59,967 nucleotides of DNA, taken from contig JANPDL010000009.1 of NCBI GenBank assembly GCA_031431475.1, positions 1-59,967 of the forward strand, given 5' to 3'. Shown here piece after piece: positions 34,531 through 44,734 of this stretch (positions are counted from its first letter, which is position 1; each line of letters opens with the position of its first letter). Origin of the DNA: JADCCX01 sp031431475 (GTDB lineage Bacteria > Pseudomonadota > Alphaproteobacteria > Rhizobiales > Beijerinckiaceae). The position numbers and the translations under genes were made by a program. The notes beneath the pieces are model-generated. The model did no database searches and had not been told where the DNA came from. It worked only from the letters and a program-made list of their open reading frames with translations.

Positions 34531-36342
34531 CTAGGTCCCCTTTTTCTTGAGTGCTGTCCGCCTGGCCCGGAGCTTCGCCACGGGATCGCGGTCGCCCCGG
34601 CTGATGCGCTGGAACGATGCGCGGTACTGATCACGTCGTTCATGAATGGAAGCGATCACCAGGCCCAGCGGTAGGCCTGCGCCAATCAGCGCGGCCTCGG
34701 AAATGTGGAGGCTGGCTTCAACAGCCTCCGGGACGGCTTCGGTAACCCCGGCAGCATAAAGCGCCGCAGCATGAGCCTGATCGCGCGCGCGCGCCACGAT
34801 CGTCAGATCAGGACGTCCGGCGCGGGCGGCTTTCGTTACCTCCTCGACAGCTTTTCTGGAATCCATGGTGATGACCAGCACTTTTGCACCATCCAGGCCC
34901 ACACGCTTCAGCATGTCGACATCGGCAGCGTTCCCGAAATAGACCGGAAGACCAGCCTTGTGGCCAAGGGCGACAAGATCCGGGTTGGTGTCGAGTGCCA
35001 CGAAGCTGAGTTTATGTTCCTTCAGCATGTTGCCCACCAGCTCTCCGACACGGCCATAGCCCGCCAGAATCACATGCGGCGCTTCGTCCGGCATCGGTGG
35101 CGGCGGTCTGGATTCCGCCGGAGAGGCAACTGCTGGCTGCACCCATTGTCTTAGCCGTTGGCCCAGCACCGCCAGCGCTGGATTGAGCAGCATGCTGAGC
35201 GATGCAACCGCGATTCCTGCTGTAACCGTTGCGTCCGGAACAAGCTTGCTTGCCCCGGCAAGCGCCAGAATCACGAATGCGAATTCACCGGCGGGCGCGG
35301 TCAGGATTGAGGTTTCAAGTGCCGTGCCAATTCCTGCCCGGAACAGGCGTGCAAGAACGTAGATAATGCTAGCCTTCAGGAGAAGGAGCAGTGTCAGCGA
35401 TGCGAGAATTGCAACAGGATTTGCGAGCACTGACGTCGAATCCAGCGACATCCCGACCGAAAAGAAGAAGACGCCAACCAGAAGTCCCTTGAATGGTTCG
35501 ATGGTCGCCTCGATTTCGCGGCGGAATTCTGTTTCTGCGAGAATCAGGCCCGCGACAAAGGCACCAAGCGCCATGGACAGCCCGCTGGCAGCGGTAATCA
35601 GGCCAGTGCCGATCACCACCAGCAGACTCGCGGCCATGAACAGATCACCGCTCTTTGTATGCGCGACGGCACGAAACAGCGGGCGAAGGATATAGCGACC
35701 CAGCAGCAGGATGCCGCTGATGGCTCCTATGGCCTTGAGCCCGGCGAGGCCAAGCCCTTCCCAGAGGCTGACCCCGCCTGACTGCCCGAGGACGCCGACA
35801 AGGACTAGCAGCGGAACCACCGCGAGATCCTGAAACAGCAGGATAGCGAAAGATGTGCGGCCGGTGAGAGAACCGAGGCGTTTCTGATCGGCCAGCAACT
35901 GCACCACGAGTGCCGTGGACGAAAGCGAAAAGGCAAAACCAAGCACCAGCGCCGCATCCGTGCTCATGCCGGCGTATCTGAGAACTGCGGTCAGAACTGC
36001 GCCGGTGATCAGCACCTGCAGTGCACCAAGCCCGAAGACGAGCCGCCGCATCGTCCAGAGCCGCTCGAACGATAGCTCCAGTCCGATCATGAAGAGCAGG
36101 AATACCACCCCAGCTTCGGCGAGATAGGCGATCTGTGTCCGGTCCGACACGGTGATCCAGGACAGAAACGGGATGTGGCCTACGAGTAGACCAAGCCCGT
36201 CTGGCCCAAGGATTGCACCTGCTGCAAGGAAGCCGAAGATCGGATTCAGCCCATACCGCACCACGGCCGGAACGATGATGGCGGCTGTTCCCAGCACCAG
36301 CACCAGTTCCTTGTAAGCAGAAAGATCAATCCCAGCAGCCAT
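34531..36342 (-). CDS. KefB-type cation:proton antiporter with TrkA-N domain
   Basis: 603 residues. A CPA2-family transporter of about 380 residues and 12 membrane helices carries ions, typically potassium efflux in exchange for protons. Visible are the GFLAAGAILGPDGLG repeat, the FLLFMIGLELS motif and FLLFQDL-type FAILLFQDLAVVP at about 165. A linker rich in proline follows. Then a Rossmann RCK domain with GYGRVGE near 425 binds NAD or glutathione-type ligands. The start is ATG 36342. It lies opposite to obgE and proB and is transcribed from the 126-base gap before proB. Confidence 0.9.
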   Translation of the reverse strand: MAAGIDLSAYKELVLVLGTAAIIVPAVVRYGLNPIFGFLAAGAILGPDGLGLLVGHIPFLSWITVSDRTQIAYLAEAGVVFLLFMIGLELSFERLWTMRRLVFGLGALQVLITGAVLTAVLRYAGMSTDAALVLGFAFSLSSTALVVQLLADQKRLGSLTGRTSFAILLFQDLAVVPLLVLVGVLGQSGGVSLWEGLGLAGLKAIGAISGILLLGRYILRPLFRAVAHTKSGDLFMAASLLVVIGTGLITAASGLSMALGAFVAGLILAETEFRREIEATIEPFKGLLVGVFFFSVGMSLDSTSVLANPVAILASLTLLLLLKASIIYVLARLFRAGIGTALETSILTAPAGEFAFVILALAGASKLVPDATVTAGIAVASLSMLLNPALAVLGQRLRQWVQPAVASPAESRPPPPMPDEAPHVILAGYGRVGELVGNMLKEHKLSFVALDTNPDLVALGHKAGLPVYFGNAADVDMLKRVGLDGAKVLVITMDSRKAVEEVTKAARAGRPDLTIVARARDQAHAAALYAAGVTEAVPEAVEASLHISEAALIGAGLPLGLVIASIHERRDQYRASFQRISRGDRDPVAKLRARRTALKKKGT

Positions 36343-36468
36343 GGTTATGCTTAGCGTTCACGCACTTCGCTTGTCACCCCAAATGGCGTTGCATGGAGCA
36401 GAACGCTTGCCGCACGCCATTCGGGCATGTAGCGAAAGCTCATCTGATCACACATTCCTTGTATCGCA

Positions 36469-37608
36469 ATGTCATTGGCCACCCCGCATCTCTCCTCCTT
36501 CAAGCGCATTGTCGTCAAAGTCGGCTCGTCGCTGCTGGTCGATCCTGACAATGGACCAAAATCCGACTGGCTCTCGGCGCTGGCTGATGATTTGGCCGAA
36601 CTGCACAAGCGTGGTTGCGACGTGCTTGTCGTCTCGTCCGGGGCCATCGCATTGGGGCGCTCAGTTCTGAAATATCCCAAGGGCGCGCTCACCCTGGAGC
36701 GTTCGCAGGCCGCCGCCGCCGTGGGACAGATTGCCTTGGCGCGCGTCTGGTCGCAGGCTCTGGGGCGTCACGGCATCACGGCGGGGCAGGTGCTGATCAC
36801 GCCGCAGGACACCGAGGAACGCCGCCGCTATCTCAATGCGCGTGCGACGCTGGCCGAACTGCTGGTACAGCGCGCGATTCCCGTCATCAACGAGAATGAT
36901 ACGGTGGCAACGATCGAGATCCGCTACGGCGACAATGACCGGCTTGCGGCCCGCGTGGCCACCATGGCGGGAGCCGATCTGCTGATCCTGCTCTCTGATA
37001 TAGATGGACTCTACACGGCCCCGCCGCACAACAATCCTTCGGCAAAACTCCTTCCCGTGGTGCCGCGAATCACGGCGGAGATAGAGGCCATGGCAGGCGG
37101 CGCGGCATCTGAGCTGTCACGGGGTGGCATGACAACCAAGATCGAGGCGGCGAAAATCGCAGTGTCGGGCGGTGCGGCCATGATCATCGCCAATGGCAAA
37201 CGGCTCAACCCAGTGCAGGCGGTGGCGGACGGTGCAAACTGCACCTGGTTTCTCACGCCATCCGATCCGGTCAGCGCCCGCAAGCGCTGGATCGGCGGCA
37301 GTCTGGATGTGCAGGGCGCTGTAATAGTGGATGACGGCGCGGTGAAGGCGCTGCATGCGGGCAAGAGCCTGCTGCCCGCCGGCGTGCGGCAGGTCGATGG
37401 TCAGTTCGAGCGGGGCGATGCCATTCTGGTGCGTGGTCCCGATGGCGGCGAGGTGGGGCGCGGTCTCGCGGGGTATGACGCGGCAGAAGCGCGCGCGATT
37501 CTGGGTGCCAACACCCGCGACATCGGGCGGATTCTGGGTTATTCAGGCCGCTCGGCCATGATCCACCGGGATGATCTAGTGCTGATCGGCGAGGCAGGCG
37601 AAACATGA
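36469..37608 (+). CDS. proB: Glutamate 5-kinase
   Basis: 379 residues. First step of proline synthesis, phosphorylating glutamate. The amino-acid-kinase domain has VVKVGSSLLV near 14, VSSGAIALGR near 55, the NENDTVA motif near 142 and the GGMTTKIEAA phosphate site near 217. The C-terminal PUA domain runs from about 270. Proline feedback inhibition acts on the kinase domain in homologues. The stop overlaps the proA start by 4 bases, so the two are coupled. Confidence 0.97.
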   Translation: MSLATPHLSSFKRIVVKVGSSLLVDPDNGPKSDWLSALADDLAELHKRGCDVLVVSSGAIALGRSVLKYPKGALTLERSQAAAAVGQIALARVWSQALGRHGITAGQVLITPQDTEERRRYLNARATLAELLVQRAIPVINENDTVATIEIRYGDNDRLAARVATMAGADLLILLSDIDGLYTAPPHNNPSAKLLPVVPRITAEIEAMAGGAASELSRGGMTTKIEAAKIAVSGGAAMIIANGKRLNPVQAVADGANCTWFLTPSDPVSARKRWIGGSLDVQGAVIVDDGAVKALHAGKSLLPAGVRQVDGQFERGDAILVRGPDGGEVGRGLAGYDAAEARAILGANTRDIGRILGYSGRSAMIHRDDLVLIGEAGET

Positions 37609-38906
37609 ACCGGCAAGCGAAAGCATCCGATTTCATCGGCGACGGCGCGAAGCTTGCGGCTGAAATGCTGGCGCTTGGCCAGAAGGCGCGGATTGCAGCG
37701 CGCGTGCTGGCGCTGGCCAGCGCTGACCAGAAGAACATGGCCTTGCGGGAAGCGGCGAAAGCACTACGCGCCAATGCCGTCGAGATCATCAAAGTCAATG
37801 CCATCGATGTTGCCGAGGCCCAGCGTGGCGGCATGAGTGCGGCTTTCGTTGACCGGCTGGTGCTGGACGACAAGCGCATTGGTGCCATCGCGGAAGGGCT
37901 GGAGACAGTCGCTGCCCTGGCCGATCCCGTCGGCAGGATTCTGGAACGCTGGCAGCGCCCGAACGGCCTATGGATTGAACGTGTGGCGACGCCTCTGGGT
38001 GTCATCGGCGTGATCTTCGAGAGCCGCCCCAATGTGACGGCAGATGCCGGTGCGCTGTGTCTCAAGGCGGGCAATGCTGCTGTTTTGCGCGGCGGGTCGG
38101 ACAGCTTTCATTCGTCCGCAGCGATCCATGCCTGTCTTGTGGAGGGCCTCAAGGCGGCTGGTCTGCCGGAGGATTGCATCCAACGTGTTCCCACGAAAGA
38201 CCGCGCTGCCGTGGGCGAAATGCTGAAAGGCCTTGGCGGCAATCTCGATGTGATCGTGCCGCGCGGCGGCAAGTCTCTCGTTGCCCGTGTGCAGGCGGAG
38301 GCGCGCGTGCCGGTTTTCGCGCATCTCGACGGCATCGTGCATGTCTATATCCATGCAGCGGCTGATCTGGAGAAGACCAAGACACTTGTGCTGAATTCCA
38401 AGTTGCGGCGCACGGGCGTCTGTGGCTCAGCCGAGACGCTGCTTTTCGACAAGGCGGTTGCGGCAACGCATATCAAACCTGTCATCGAGATGCTGATCGC
38501 GGCTGGATGCGAGGTGCGCGGTGACGAGACTGTGCAAAGCTTGGCAGAAGGCGTTGTCGCGGCGCAACCACAAGACTTTGGCCACGAGTTTCTCGACAGC
38601 ATCATTGCGGCCAAGTTGGTGGACGGGCTGGATGCAGCTATCGAGCATATCGAGCGTTTCGGCTCTCACCATACCGACATGATCATCACCGAGGACCAGG
38701 CCGCCGCCGAGCGCTTTCTGGCCGAAGTCGACAGCGCCATCACGATCCACAACGCCTCGACGCAATTCGCCGATGGCGGTGAATTCGGCTTCGGGGCGGA
38801 GATCGGCATCGCTACGGGGCGCATGCATGCGCGGGGGCCTGTTGGGGTCGATCAGTTGTGTACGTTCAAATATCGCGTCAGGGGAACGGGGCAAACGCGT
38901 CCGTGA
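37605..38906 (+). CDS. proA: Gamma-glutamyl phosphate reductase
   Basis: 433 residues. Second step of proline synthesis, making glutamate-5-semialdehyde with NADPH. An aldehyde-dehydrogenase fold with the family motif GVIGVIFESRPNVTADAGALCLKAGNA near 130, and the catalytic cysteine in RRTGVCGSAETLL near 270. The C-terminal GRMHARGPVGVDQLCTFKY is typical. ATG 37605 overlaps proB. Its TGA overlaps the GTG of nadD by 4 bases. Confidence 0.97.
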   Translation: MNRQAKASDFIGDGAKLAAEMLALGQKARIAARVLALASADQKNMALREAAKALRANAVEIIKVNAIDVAEAQRGGMSAAFVDRLVLDDKRIGAIAEGLETVAALADPVGRILERWQRPNGLWIERVATPLGVIGVIFESRPNVTADAGALCLKAGNAAVLRGGSDSFHSSAAIHACLVEGLKAAGLPEDCIQRVPTKDRAAVGEMLKGLGGNLDVIVPRGGKSLVARVQAEARVPVFAHLDGIVHVYIHAAADLEKTKTLVLNSKLRRTGVCGSAETLLFDKAVAATHIKPVIEMLIAAGCEVRGDETVQSLAEGVVAAQPQDFGHEFLDSIIAAKLVDGLDAAIEHIERFGSHHTDMIITEDQAAAERFLAEVDSAITIHNASTQFADGGEFGFGAEIGIATGRMHARGPVGVDQLCTFKYRVRGTGQTRP

Positions 38907-39505
38907 GGGTTGTGCTCCCCCGCCACGCAACCGGCCTGCGCATCGGCCTTTTCGGCGGCTCGTTCAATCCACCGCACGCAGGGCATCGGCTGGTCACGCT
39001 CACTGCCCTTCGCCGATTGAAACTCGACCGCGTCTGGTGGATCGTCACACCGGGTAATCCATTGAAGGATACGCGCCATTTGCCACCGCTCGTCGCGCGC
39101 ATGGCGGTGGCCCGCAGGCTGATGCCAGAGCCCTTGGTGGATATCACCGGGTTCGAGGCCGGAATCGGCACGCGCTATACACTCGATACGCTGCGCTATC
39201 TGAAGCGCCGCTGTCCGACTGTGCGCTTTGTCTGGATCATGGGTGCGGATAACCTGATCCAGTTTCACCGCTGGCAGGGGTGGCGGGATATCGCCCGTCT
39301 GATGCCGATTGCCGTGGTGGACCGGCCGGGTGCCACATTAAGAGCAATGGCGAGCCAGGCGGCGCACGCATTGTCGCAAGCCCGTGTTGCTGAACGCTGC
39401 TTGTTGAGCCGAACTGTTTCAAAACAGGCAAAAAGACCTCGCTGGACCTTCATCCACGGCCCTCGATCCGCGCTCTCCTCGACAATTCTGCGGAAAATGC
39501 ACTGA
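38903..39505 (+). CDS. nadD: Nicotinate-nucleotide adenylyltransferase
   Basis: 200 residues. Transfers AMP to nicotinate mononucleotide in NAD synthesis. The nucleotidyltransferase signature GLFGGSFNPPHAGH is at about 14-27, and the C-terminal SSTILRK replaces the classical ISxTxIR loop. GTG 38903 is chosen because it overlaps the proA stop by 4 bases. In many relatives rsfS and rlmH follow, but here the next gene is dxs, so that block is elsewhere. Confidence 0.95.
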   Translation: MRVVLPRHATGLRIGLFGGSFNPPHAGHRLVTLTALRRLKLDRVWWIVTPGNPLKDTRHLPPLVARMAVARRLMPEPLVDITGFEAGIGTRYTLDTLRYLKRRCPTVRFVWIMGADNLIQFHRWQGWRDIARLMPIAVVDRPGATLRAMASQAAHALSQARVAERCLLSRTVSKQAKRPRWTFIHGPRSALSSTILRKMH

Positions 39506-39631
39506 TCCTGCGGGAATGCGCCGCAGTTTGTTGGCGGCTATCAGCACTTATGTCCCTTGCAAACCTACGTATCGCCGCTCTCGCCCGGTGGTGTTATCAA
39601 TGCTGGCCAGAACGCCCGAAAGGCAAAGCCG

Positions 39632-41545
39632 ATGTCCAAGACGCCCCTGCTTGACCGGGTTCATGTTCCTGCGGACACGCGCGATCTCAGCATCGAGCAG
39701 TTGAAGCAGCTGGCCGATGAACTGAGGCATGAGACGATCAGCGCCGTTTCGGTCACGGGCGGACATCTGGGAGCCGGGCTCGGTGTCGTGGAGCTGACAG
39801 TCGCGCTGCACCATGTGTTCAATACACCGGATGACAAGCTGGTCTGGGATGTGGGCCACCAGTGCTATCCTCACAAGATTTTGACGGGACGTCGCAACCA
39901 TATCCGCACCCTCCGCCAGCCCGGCGGCCTTTCCGGCTTCACCAAGCGGGCCGAAAGCGAATATGATCCCTTCGGAGCCGCCCATGCCTCGACCTCGATC
40001 TCGGCAGCGGCGGGTTTTGCAGCTGCGCGCGATCTCAAGGGCGAGAAGCGCAATGTCATCGCGGTGATCGGTGACGGCTCGCTCACCGGCGGCATGGCCT
40101 ATGAGGCGATGAACAACGCGGGCGCGTCCAACAGCCGCCTGATCGTCATTCTCAACGACAACGAGATGTCGATTTCACCACCGGTCGGCGCATTGTCGAA
40201 CTATCTGACGCGCCTTTTCACCGGCAAGACCTTCATGTCGTTGCGCGACGTGGGCAAGCGGATGTCGAAGAAATTCGGCAAGACTATCGACGAGGCCGTG
40301 ACGCGTGCCGTGGAGCATACCCGCGGTTACATCACCAACGGCACATTGTTCGAGGAACTGGGCTTCATCCACATCGGTCCGGTGGATGGCCATAACCTCG
40401 ACTACCTTGTGCCGATCCTCGAGAATGTGAAGGCGATTCAAGATGGCCCTGTCTTGATCCATGTGATCACGCAGAAGGGCAAGGGCTACAAACCTGCGGA
40501 AATTGCGCCCGACAATTACCACGGCGTGGCGCGTTTCGATATCGAGACGGGCCTGCAGGTGAAGCCTGCGGCCAATGCGCCGAGCTATACCAAGATATTC
40601 GCCAACAGCCTGATCAAGGAAGCCCGCAAGGACGACAGAATTGTCGGTGTCACGGCGGCGATGCCGACCGGCACCGGCATGGACGCTTTCGGCAAGGAAT
40701 TCCCGCACCGCATGTTCGATGTGGGTATTGCCGAGCAGCATGCCGTCACTTTTTCGGCTGCCATGGCTGCGGACGGGATCAAGCCGTTCGTAGCGATCTA
40801 TTCGACCTTCCTGCAGCGGGGTTATGACCAGATCGTGCATGATGTGGCGTTGCAGAAGCTGCCCGTGCGCTTTGCCCTGGACCGTGCTGGACATGTCGGA
40901 CCAGACGGACCGACCCATTGTGGTGCCTTCGATATCGCCTATCTCTGCTGCCTGCCCAACATGGTGGTCATGGCGCCTGCGGACGAGGGCGAGCTGGTGC
41001 ACATGGTGGCAACGGCGGCGGCCTATGACGATGGCCCAATCGCTTTCCGCTTCCCCCGCGCCGATGGCATCGGCGTTGATATCCCGGACGAGGGTCAAGT
41101 ACTGGAAATCGGCAAGGGCCGTATGATCCGGAAGGGAGAGCGCGTAGCGCTGCTCTCCTACGGCACGCGCTTGCAGGAATGTCTTCGCGCGGCGGACGAG
41201 CTCGAATCGCGCGGACTTTCAACCTCCGTGGCCGATGCGCGCTTTGCGAAGCCGCTGGATTTGGCGTTGCTGCGCCAGCTCGCCACAGAACACGAGGTGC
41301 TGATCACAGCCGAAGAAGGCTCATCCGGCGGTTTCGGCGCTCAGGTCCTGCATGCGCTGGCAGACATGGGGCTGCTCGACAACGGTCTCAAAGTCCGCAC
41401 GCTGACACTGCCGGACCGGTTCCAGGATCACGGCAGCGTAGACGCGCTCTACCGCGATGCCGGGCTTGATGCGGATGGCATTGTTTCTGCCGTGGTCGGT
41501 ATTCCCGGCGTTGCGGTTGTGAAGGCCAGACCGCTCAAGGGCTGA
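39632..41545 (+). CDS. dxs: 1-deoxy-D-xylulose-5-phosphate synthase
   Basis: 637 residues. Makes DXP from pyruvate and glyceraldehyde 3-phosphate with thiamine diphosphate, feeding isoprenoids, thiamine and vitamin B6. The opening histidine motif GGHLGAGLGVVELT, the GDGSLTGGMAYEAMNNAG diphosphate site near 150, and the glutamate in the TFSAAMA/EQH region near 370 are present. ATG 39632 gives the standard N-terminus MSKTPLLDRV; the frame is open 25 codons further upstream. PdxJ, also in the window, uses its product. Confidence 0.97.
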   Translation: MSKTPLLDRVHVPADTRDLSIEQLKQLADELRHETISAVSVTGGHLGAGLGVVELTVALHHVFNTPDDKLVWDVGHQCYPHKILTGRRNHIRTLRQPGGLSGFTKRAESEYDPFGAAHASTSISAAAGFAAARDLKGEKRNVIAVIGDGSLTGGMAYEAMNNAGASNSRLIVILNDNEMSISPPVGALSNYLTRLFTGKTFMSLRDVGKRMSKKFGKTIDEAVTRAVEHTRGYITNGTLFEELGFIHIGPVDGHNLDYLVPILENVKAIQDGPVLIHVITQKGKGYKPAEIAPDNYHGVARFDIETGLQVKPAANAPSYTKIFANSLIKEARKDDRIVGVTAAMPTGTGMDAFGKEFPHRMFDVGIAEQHAVTFSAAMAADGIKPFVAIYSTFLQRGYDQIVHDVALQKLPVRFALDRAGHVGPDGPTHCGAFDIAYLCCLPNMVVMAPADEGELVHMVATAAAYDDGPIAFRFPRADGIGVDIPDEGQVLEIGKGRMIRKGERVALLSYGTRLQECLRAADELESRGLSTSVADARFAKPLDLALLRQLATEHEVLITAEEGSSGGFGAQVLHALADMGLLDNGLKVRTLTLPDRFQDHGSVDALYRDAGLDADGIVSAVVGIPGVAVVKARPLKG

Positions 41546-41557
41546 TGGTTGCAGCCG

Positions 41558-41896
41558 TTAGCTCACCTTGGCGGGAAGTTTGATACCCTTCTCGACCATA
41601 TGGGTCTGCAATTCGCCGGATTGGAACATCTCGCGCACGATGTCGCAACCACCAACGAATTCGCCCTTGACGTAGAGCTGCGGAATCGTCGGCCAGTTGG
41701 TGTAGGTCTTGATGCCATCGCGCAATTCAGCATTTTCCAGCACGTTGTGGCCCTTGTAGGGAACGCCGATGAAATCGAGCATCTGCACGACCTGCCCGGA
41801 GAATCCGCACATCGGGAACTGCGGCGTGCCCTTCATGAAGAGCACCACGTCATTGGACTTCAGCTCGGTATCGATCCAGGTGTTGATATCAGCCAT
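41558..41896 (-). CDS. grxD: Monothiol glutaredoxin, Grx4/GrxD type
   Basis: 112 residues. The active site is CGFS (in FPMCGFSGQ, near 30-33), the hallmark of monothiol glutaredoxins that bind glutathione and a [2Fe-2S] cluster and deliver it to client proteins. The TWPTIPQLYVKGEFVGGCDIV region near 70-90 provides the cis-proline and glutathione contacts. It is convergent with dxs. In Rhizobiales it often lies by bolA; no bolA is seen here. Confidence 0.96.
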   Translation of the reverse strand: MADINTWIDTELKSNDVVLFMKGTPQFPMCGFSGQVVQMLDFIGVPYKGHNVLENAELRDGIKTYTNWPTIPQLYVKGEFVGGCDIVREMFQSGELQTHMVEKGIKLPAKVS

Positions 41897-42034
41897 TGGT
41901 GTCTCCGTGGGGGCGGCGGTTCAGGATCGCCGCTAATACGATATGTTTTGCACCAGATGGTGTCGATTGTCGATTGGTACAAGCACCACTGACAGGAATG
42001 ACAGCCGCAACCAATCAATGCTAATGGGCCATCC

Positions 42035-43447
42035 ATGCGCTATATATCGACCCGCGGCGAAGCTCCCGCGCTTTCATTTTCCGATGCTGTTCTGGCGGGA
42101 CTGGCCCGCGACGGCGGACTTTACCTGCCCGAATCTTGGCCAAAGCTATCGAGGGAAACCATCGCCTCCTTCGCGGGCCGTCCCTTTCATGAGGTTGCCG
42201 TAGAGGTGCTGAAGCCCTTCGTGGATGGTGAGATCGCGGAGGCTGACCTCCTGGCCATGGCGAAGGAGGCCTATGCGACGTTCAGCCATCCCGCCGTGAC
42301 GCCGCTGCAGCAGATCGGGCGCAACACCTTCGTCCTCGAGCTTTTCCACGGCCCGACGCTCGCCTTCAAGGATGTGGCGATGCAGATGCTGGCGCGCCTG
42401 ATGGACCATATCCTGACAAAGCGCGGCCAGCACGCCACCATTGTAGGCGCAACATCCGGTGATACCGGCGGCGCTGCGGTCGAGGCCTTTCGCTCGTCGA
42501 AGCGCGTCGATGTGATCATTCTTTATCCTGAAGGTCGCGTTTCGGATGTGCAGCGTCGCATGATGACGACGCCGACCGAGGCGAATATCCATGCTGTCGC
42601 GATCGAGGGCACGTTCGATGACTGTCAGGCGCTGGTGAAGGCAATGTTCAACCATCACGCTTTCCGCGATCGGGTGAAGCTGTCGGGCGTCAATTCCATC
42701 AACTGGGGCCGCATCATCGCGCAGGTGACCTACTACTTCGTAGCGGCGGCGGCATTGGGGTCTCCCGAAAGGCCTGTGACATTCGCGGTGCCGACTGGTA
42801 ACTTTGGCGACATTTTTGCGGGGCATGTGGCGAAAAAGATGGGATTGCCCATCGAGAGGCTCGTTATTGCCACTAACAGCAACGACATTCTGGCCCGCAC
42901 GCTGGAAACCGGCAGCTATGTGATGAAGCGGGTCATCGCCACCACATCGCCGTCCATGGATATCCAGATATCGTCCAATTTCGAGCGCTGGCTCTTCGAG
43001 GCCAGCGGCCGCGATAGCATTGTGATCCGCAACCAGATGGCCTCACTGGCGCAGGGTCGACGCTTTGATCTCTCGGCCAAGCAACTCAACGCCCTGGTCG
43101 CCGAATTCGGTGCAGAGCGCGGCAGCGAAGATGAGATTGCAGCTGCTATCCGCCGGGTGAAGGCTGACAGCGGCTATCTGATGGAAACACATACGGCCTG
43201 CGCCGAGATCGCCAGCAACCGAATCGGACCCGAAACGACCAGCCCCCATATTATCCTCGCGACAGCGCATCCCGCCAAATTCCCCGATGCGATGGAAGCC
43301 ATCACCGGCGAGCGGCCCGGCTTGCCTCCACGTCTTGCCACCCTGCTGAGCGATCCCGAACGCACAACGTTGTTGCCGAATGATGTGGCGGCGGTTGAAC
43401 GTTTCGTCGAGACCAATGCCCGTGCGATCCATGGAGTTGCTGCGTGA
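42035..43447 (+). CDS. thrC: Threonine synthase
   Basis: 470 residues. Converts O-phosphohomoserine to threonine using pyridoxal phosphate. The PLP-binding lysine is in GPTLAFKDVAMQ near 110, and the glycine loop GATSGDTGGAA near 141 holds the phosphate. The N-terminal YISTRGEAPALSFSDA matches the longer thrC type found in Proteobacteria. ATG 42035 is the start; the 138-base gap upstream is shared with divergent grxD. Its stop overlaps the M16 peptidase start. Confidence 0.97.
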   Translation: MRYISTRGEAPALSFSDAVLAGLARDGGLYLPESWPKLSRETIASFAGRPFHEVAVEVLKPFVDGEIAEADLLAMAKEAYATFSHPAVTPLQQIGRNTFVLELFHGPTLAFKDVAMQMLARLMDHILTKRGQHATIVGATSGDTGGAAVEAFRSSKRVDVIILYPEGRVSDVQRRMMTTPTEANIHAVAIEGTFDDCQALVKAMFNHHAFRDRVKLSGVNSINWGRIIAQVTYYFVAAAALGSPERPVTFAVPTGNFGDIFAGHVAKKMGLPIERLVIATNSNDILARTLETGSYVMKRVIATTSPSMDIQISSNFERWLFEASGRDSIVIRNQMASLAQGRRFDLSAKQLNALVAEFGAERGSEDEIAAAIRRVKADSGYLMETHTACAEIASNRIGPETTSPHIILATAHPAKFPDAMEAITGERPGLPPRLATLLSDPERTTLLPNDVAAVERFVETNARAIHGVAA

Positions 43448-44730
43448 CGCAGGATAATCCGGTGCCTGAAATCACCACGCTGCCCTCGGGTCTGCGCGTC
43501 GTGACCCTTGCAATGCCGCATGTCGAGACGGCATCTCTGGCTATCGTCACGGGGGCAGGCTCACGGGATGAGCAGCCTGGTGAGCACGGTCTGGCACATT
43601 TTCTGGAACACATGGCCTTCAAGGGTACCCGCCGTCGCTCGGCCCGGGGCATTGCCGAGGAAATTGAGGCTGTGGGAGGCGACATCAACGCTGCAACCAG
43701 CACGGAAACCACGGCCTATACTGCACGACTTCTGGGTACCGACGTGCCGCTGGGGCTCGATGTGCTGTCGGATATCCTGACCGAGTCCCTGTTCGATCCG
43801 AAAGAGATCAAACGGGAAAAAGGTGTCGTGCTGCAGGAGATCGCGGCGGTGGATGATACGCCGGATGATCTCGTGTTCGACATGTTCTCGGAGACGGCCT
43901 TCGGTGGCCAGCAGATCGGATTGCCGATTCTGGGTACACCCAAGACGGTGCGAGCTCTGGATGGTAATCTGCTGCACGGATTTCTCAACCGCGAGTATGC
44001 TGCGGACCGGATCATCGTGGCTGCTGCGGGTGCGGTGAACCACGATCAGGTCGTGCAGGAAGCCGAGGCACGTCTCTCACGCTTTGCCAGCGGCAACGGC
44101 CAGACACGCCCTGCCGCGCTTTATGTCGGCGGTGAGCGACGTATCAACCGCAAGCTGGAGCAGGCACATGTGCTGCTCGGGATGTCTGCCCCCTCCCACA
44201 ACGATGCAGATTTCTATCCGGCCCAGGTCTTCGTCAATGTCATGGGCGGCGGCATGTCGTCCCGGCTGTTCCAGGAGGTGCGGGAAAAGCGCGGCCTCGC
44301 CTATTCCGTCTACAGTTTCCTCTGGGGTTACTCGGATGCCGGCATCTTCGGGGTGTATTTCGGCGCTGGCGAGAAGACCGTGGGCGATGCGATGAACGTC
44401 ACTCTGGATTGCCTGATGAACGGCATCGACGATATCAGCGAAGCCGAGGTCGCGCGGGCGCGAGCCCAGCTCAAGGTGTCGTTGTTGATGGCGCTTGAAA
44501 GCTCCGGCGCGCGTGCCGACCAGATGGCGCGTCATCTCATCGCCTATGGCCGGTTGATACCTTCGGCTGAAATCATCGCCCGGGTGGATGCAATCACCGT
44601 TGATGAAGTCCGGGCTGTTGGGCGCCGCATCCTGTCGAGTGCGCCGACGCTCACCACCATCGGGCCAACCAGGCCATTGCCATCGCTGGAACGCATTACG
44701 GGCCGCATCGGGCTGCCGCAAACATCCTGA
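43444..44730 (+). CDS. M16-family zinc metallopeptidase
   Basis: 428 residues, cytoplasmic or processing-peptidase type. The inverted zinc motif HxxEH is at His52, Glu55 and His56 (AHFLEHMAFKG), with the second glutamate in the EIAAVDDTPDD region near 133. Two tandem M16 halves are visible, the second with RLFQEVREKRGLAYSVYS near 277. Homologues in Rhizobiales are conserved next to thrC and resemble mitochondrial processing-peptidase beta. The start is GTG 43444, overlapping thrC by 4 bases. Confidence 0.95.
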   Translation: MTQDNPVPEITTLPSGLRVVTLAMPHVETASLAIVTGAGSRDEQPGEHGLAHFLEHMAFKGTRRRSARGIAEEIEAVGGDINAATSTETTAYTARLLGTDVPLGLDVLSDILTESLFDPKEIKREKGVVLQEIAAVDDTPDDLVFDMFSETAFGGQQIGLPILGTPKTVRALDGNLLHGFLNREYAADRIIVAAAGAVNHDQVVQEAEARLSRFASGNGQTRPAALYVGGERRINRKLEQAHVLLGMSAPSHNDADFYPAQVFVNVMGGGMSSRLFQEVREKRGLAYSVYSFLWGYSDAGIFGVYFGAGEKTVGDAMNVTLDCLMNGIDDISEAEVARARAQLKVSLLMALESSGARADQMARHLIAYGRLIPSAEIIARVDAITVDEVRAVGRRILSSAPTLTTIGPTRPLPSLERITGRIGLPQTS

Positions 44731-44734
44731 ACTC

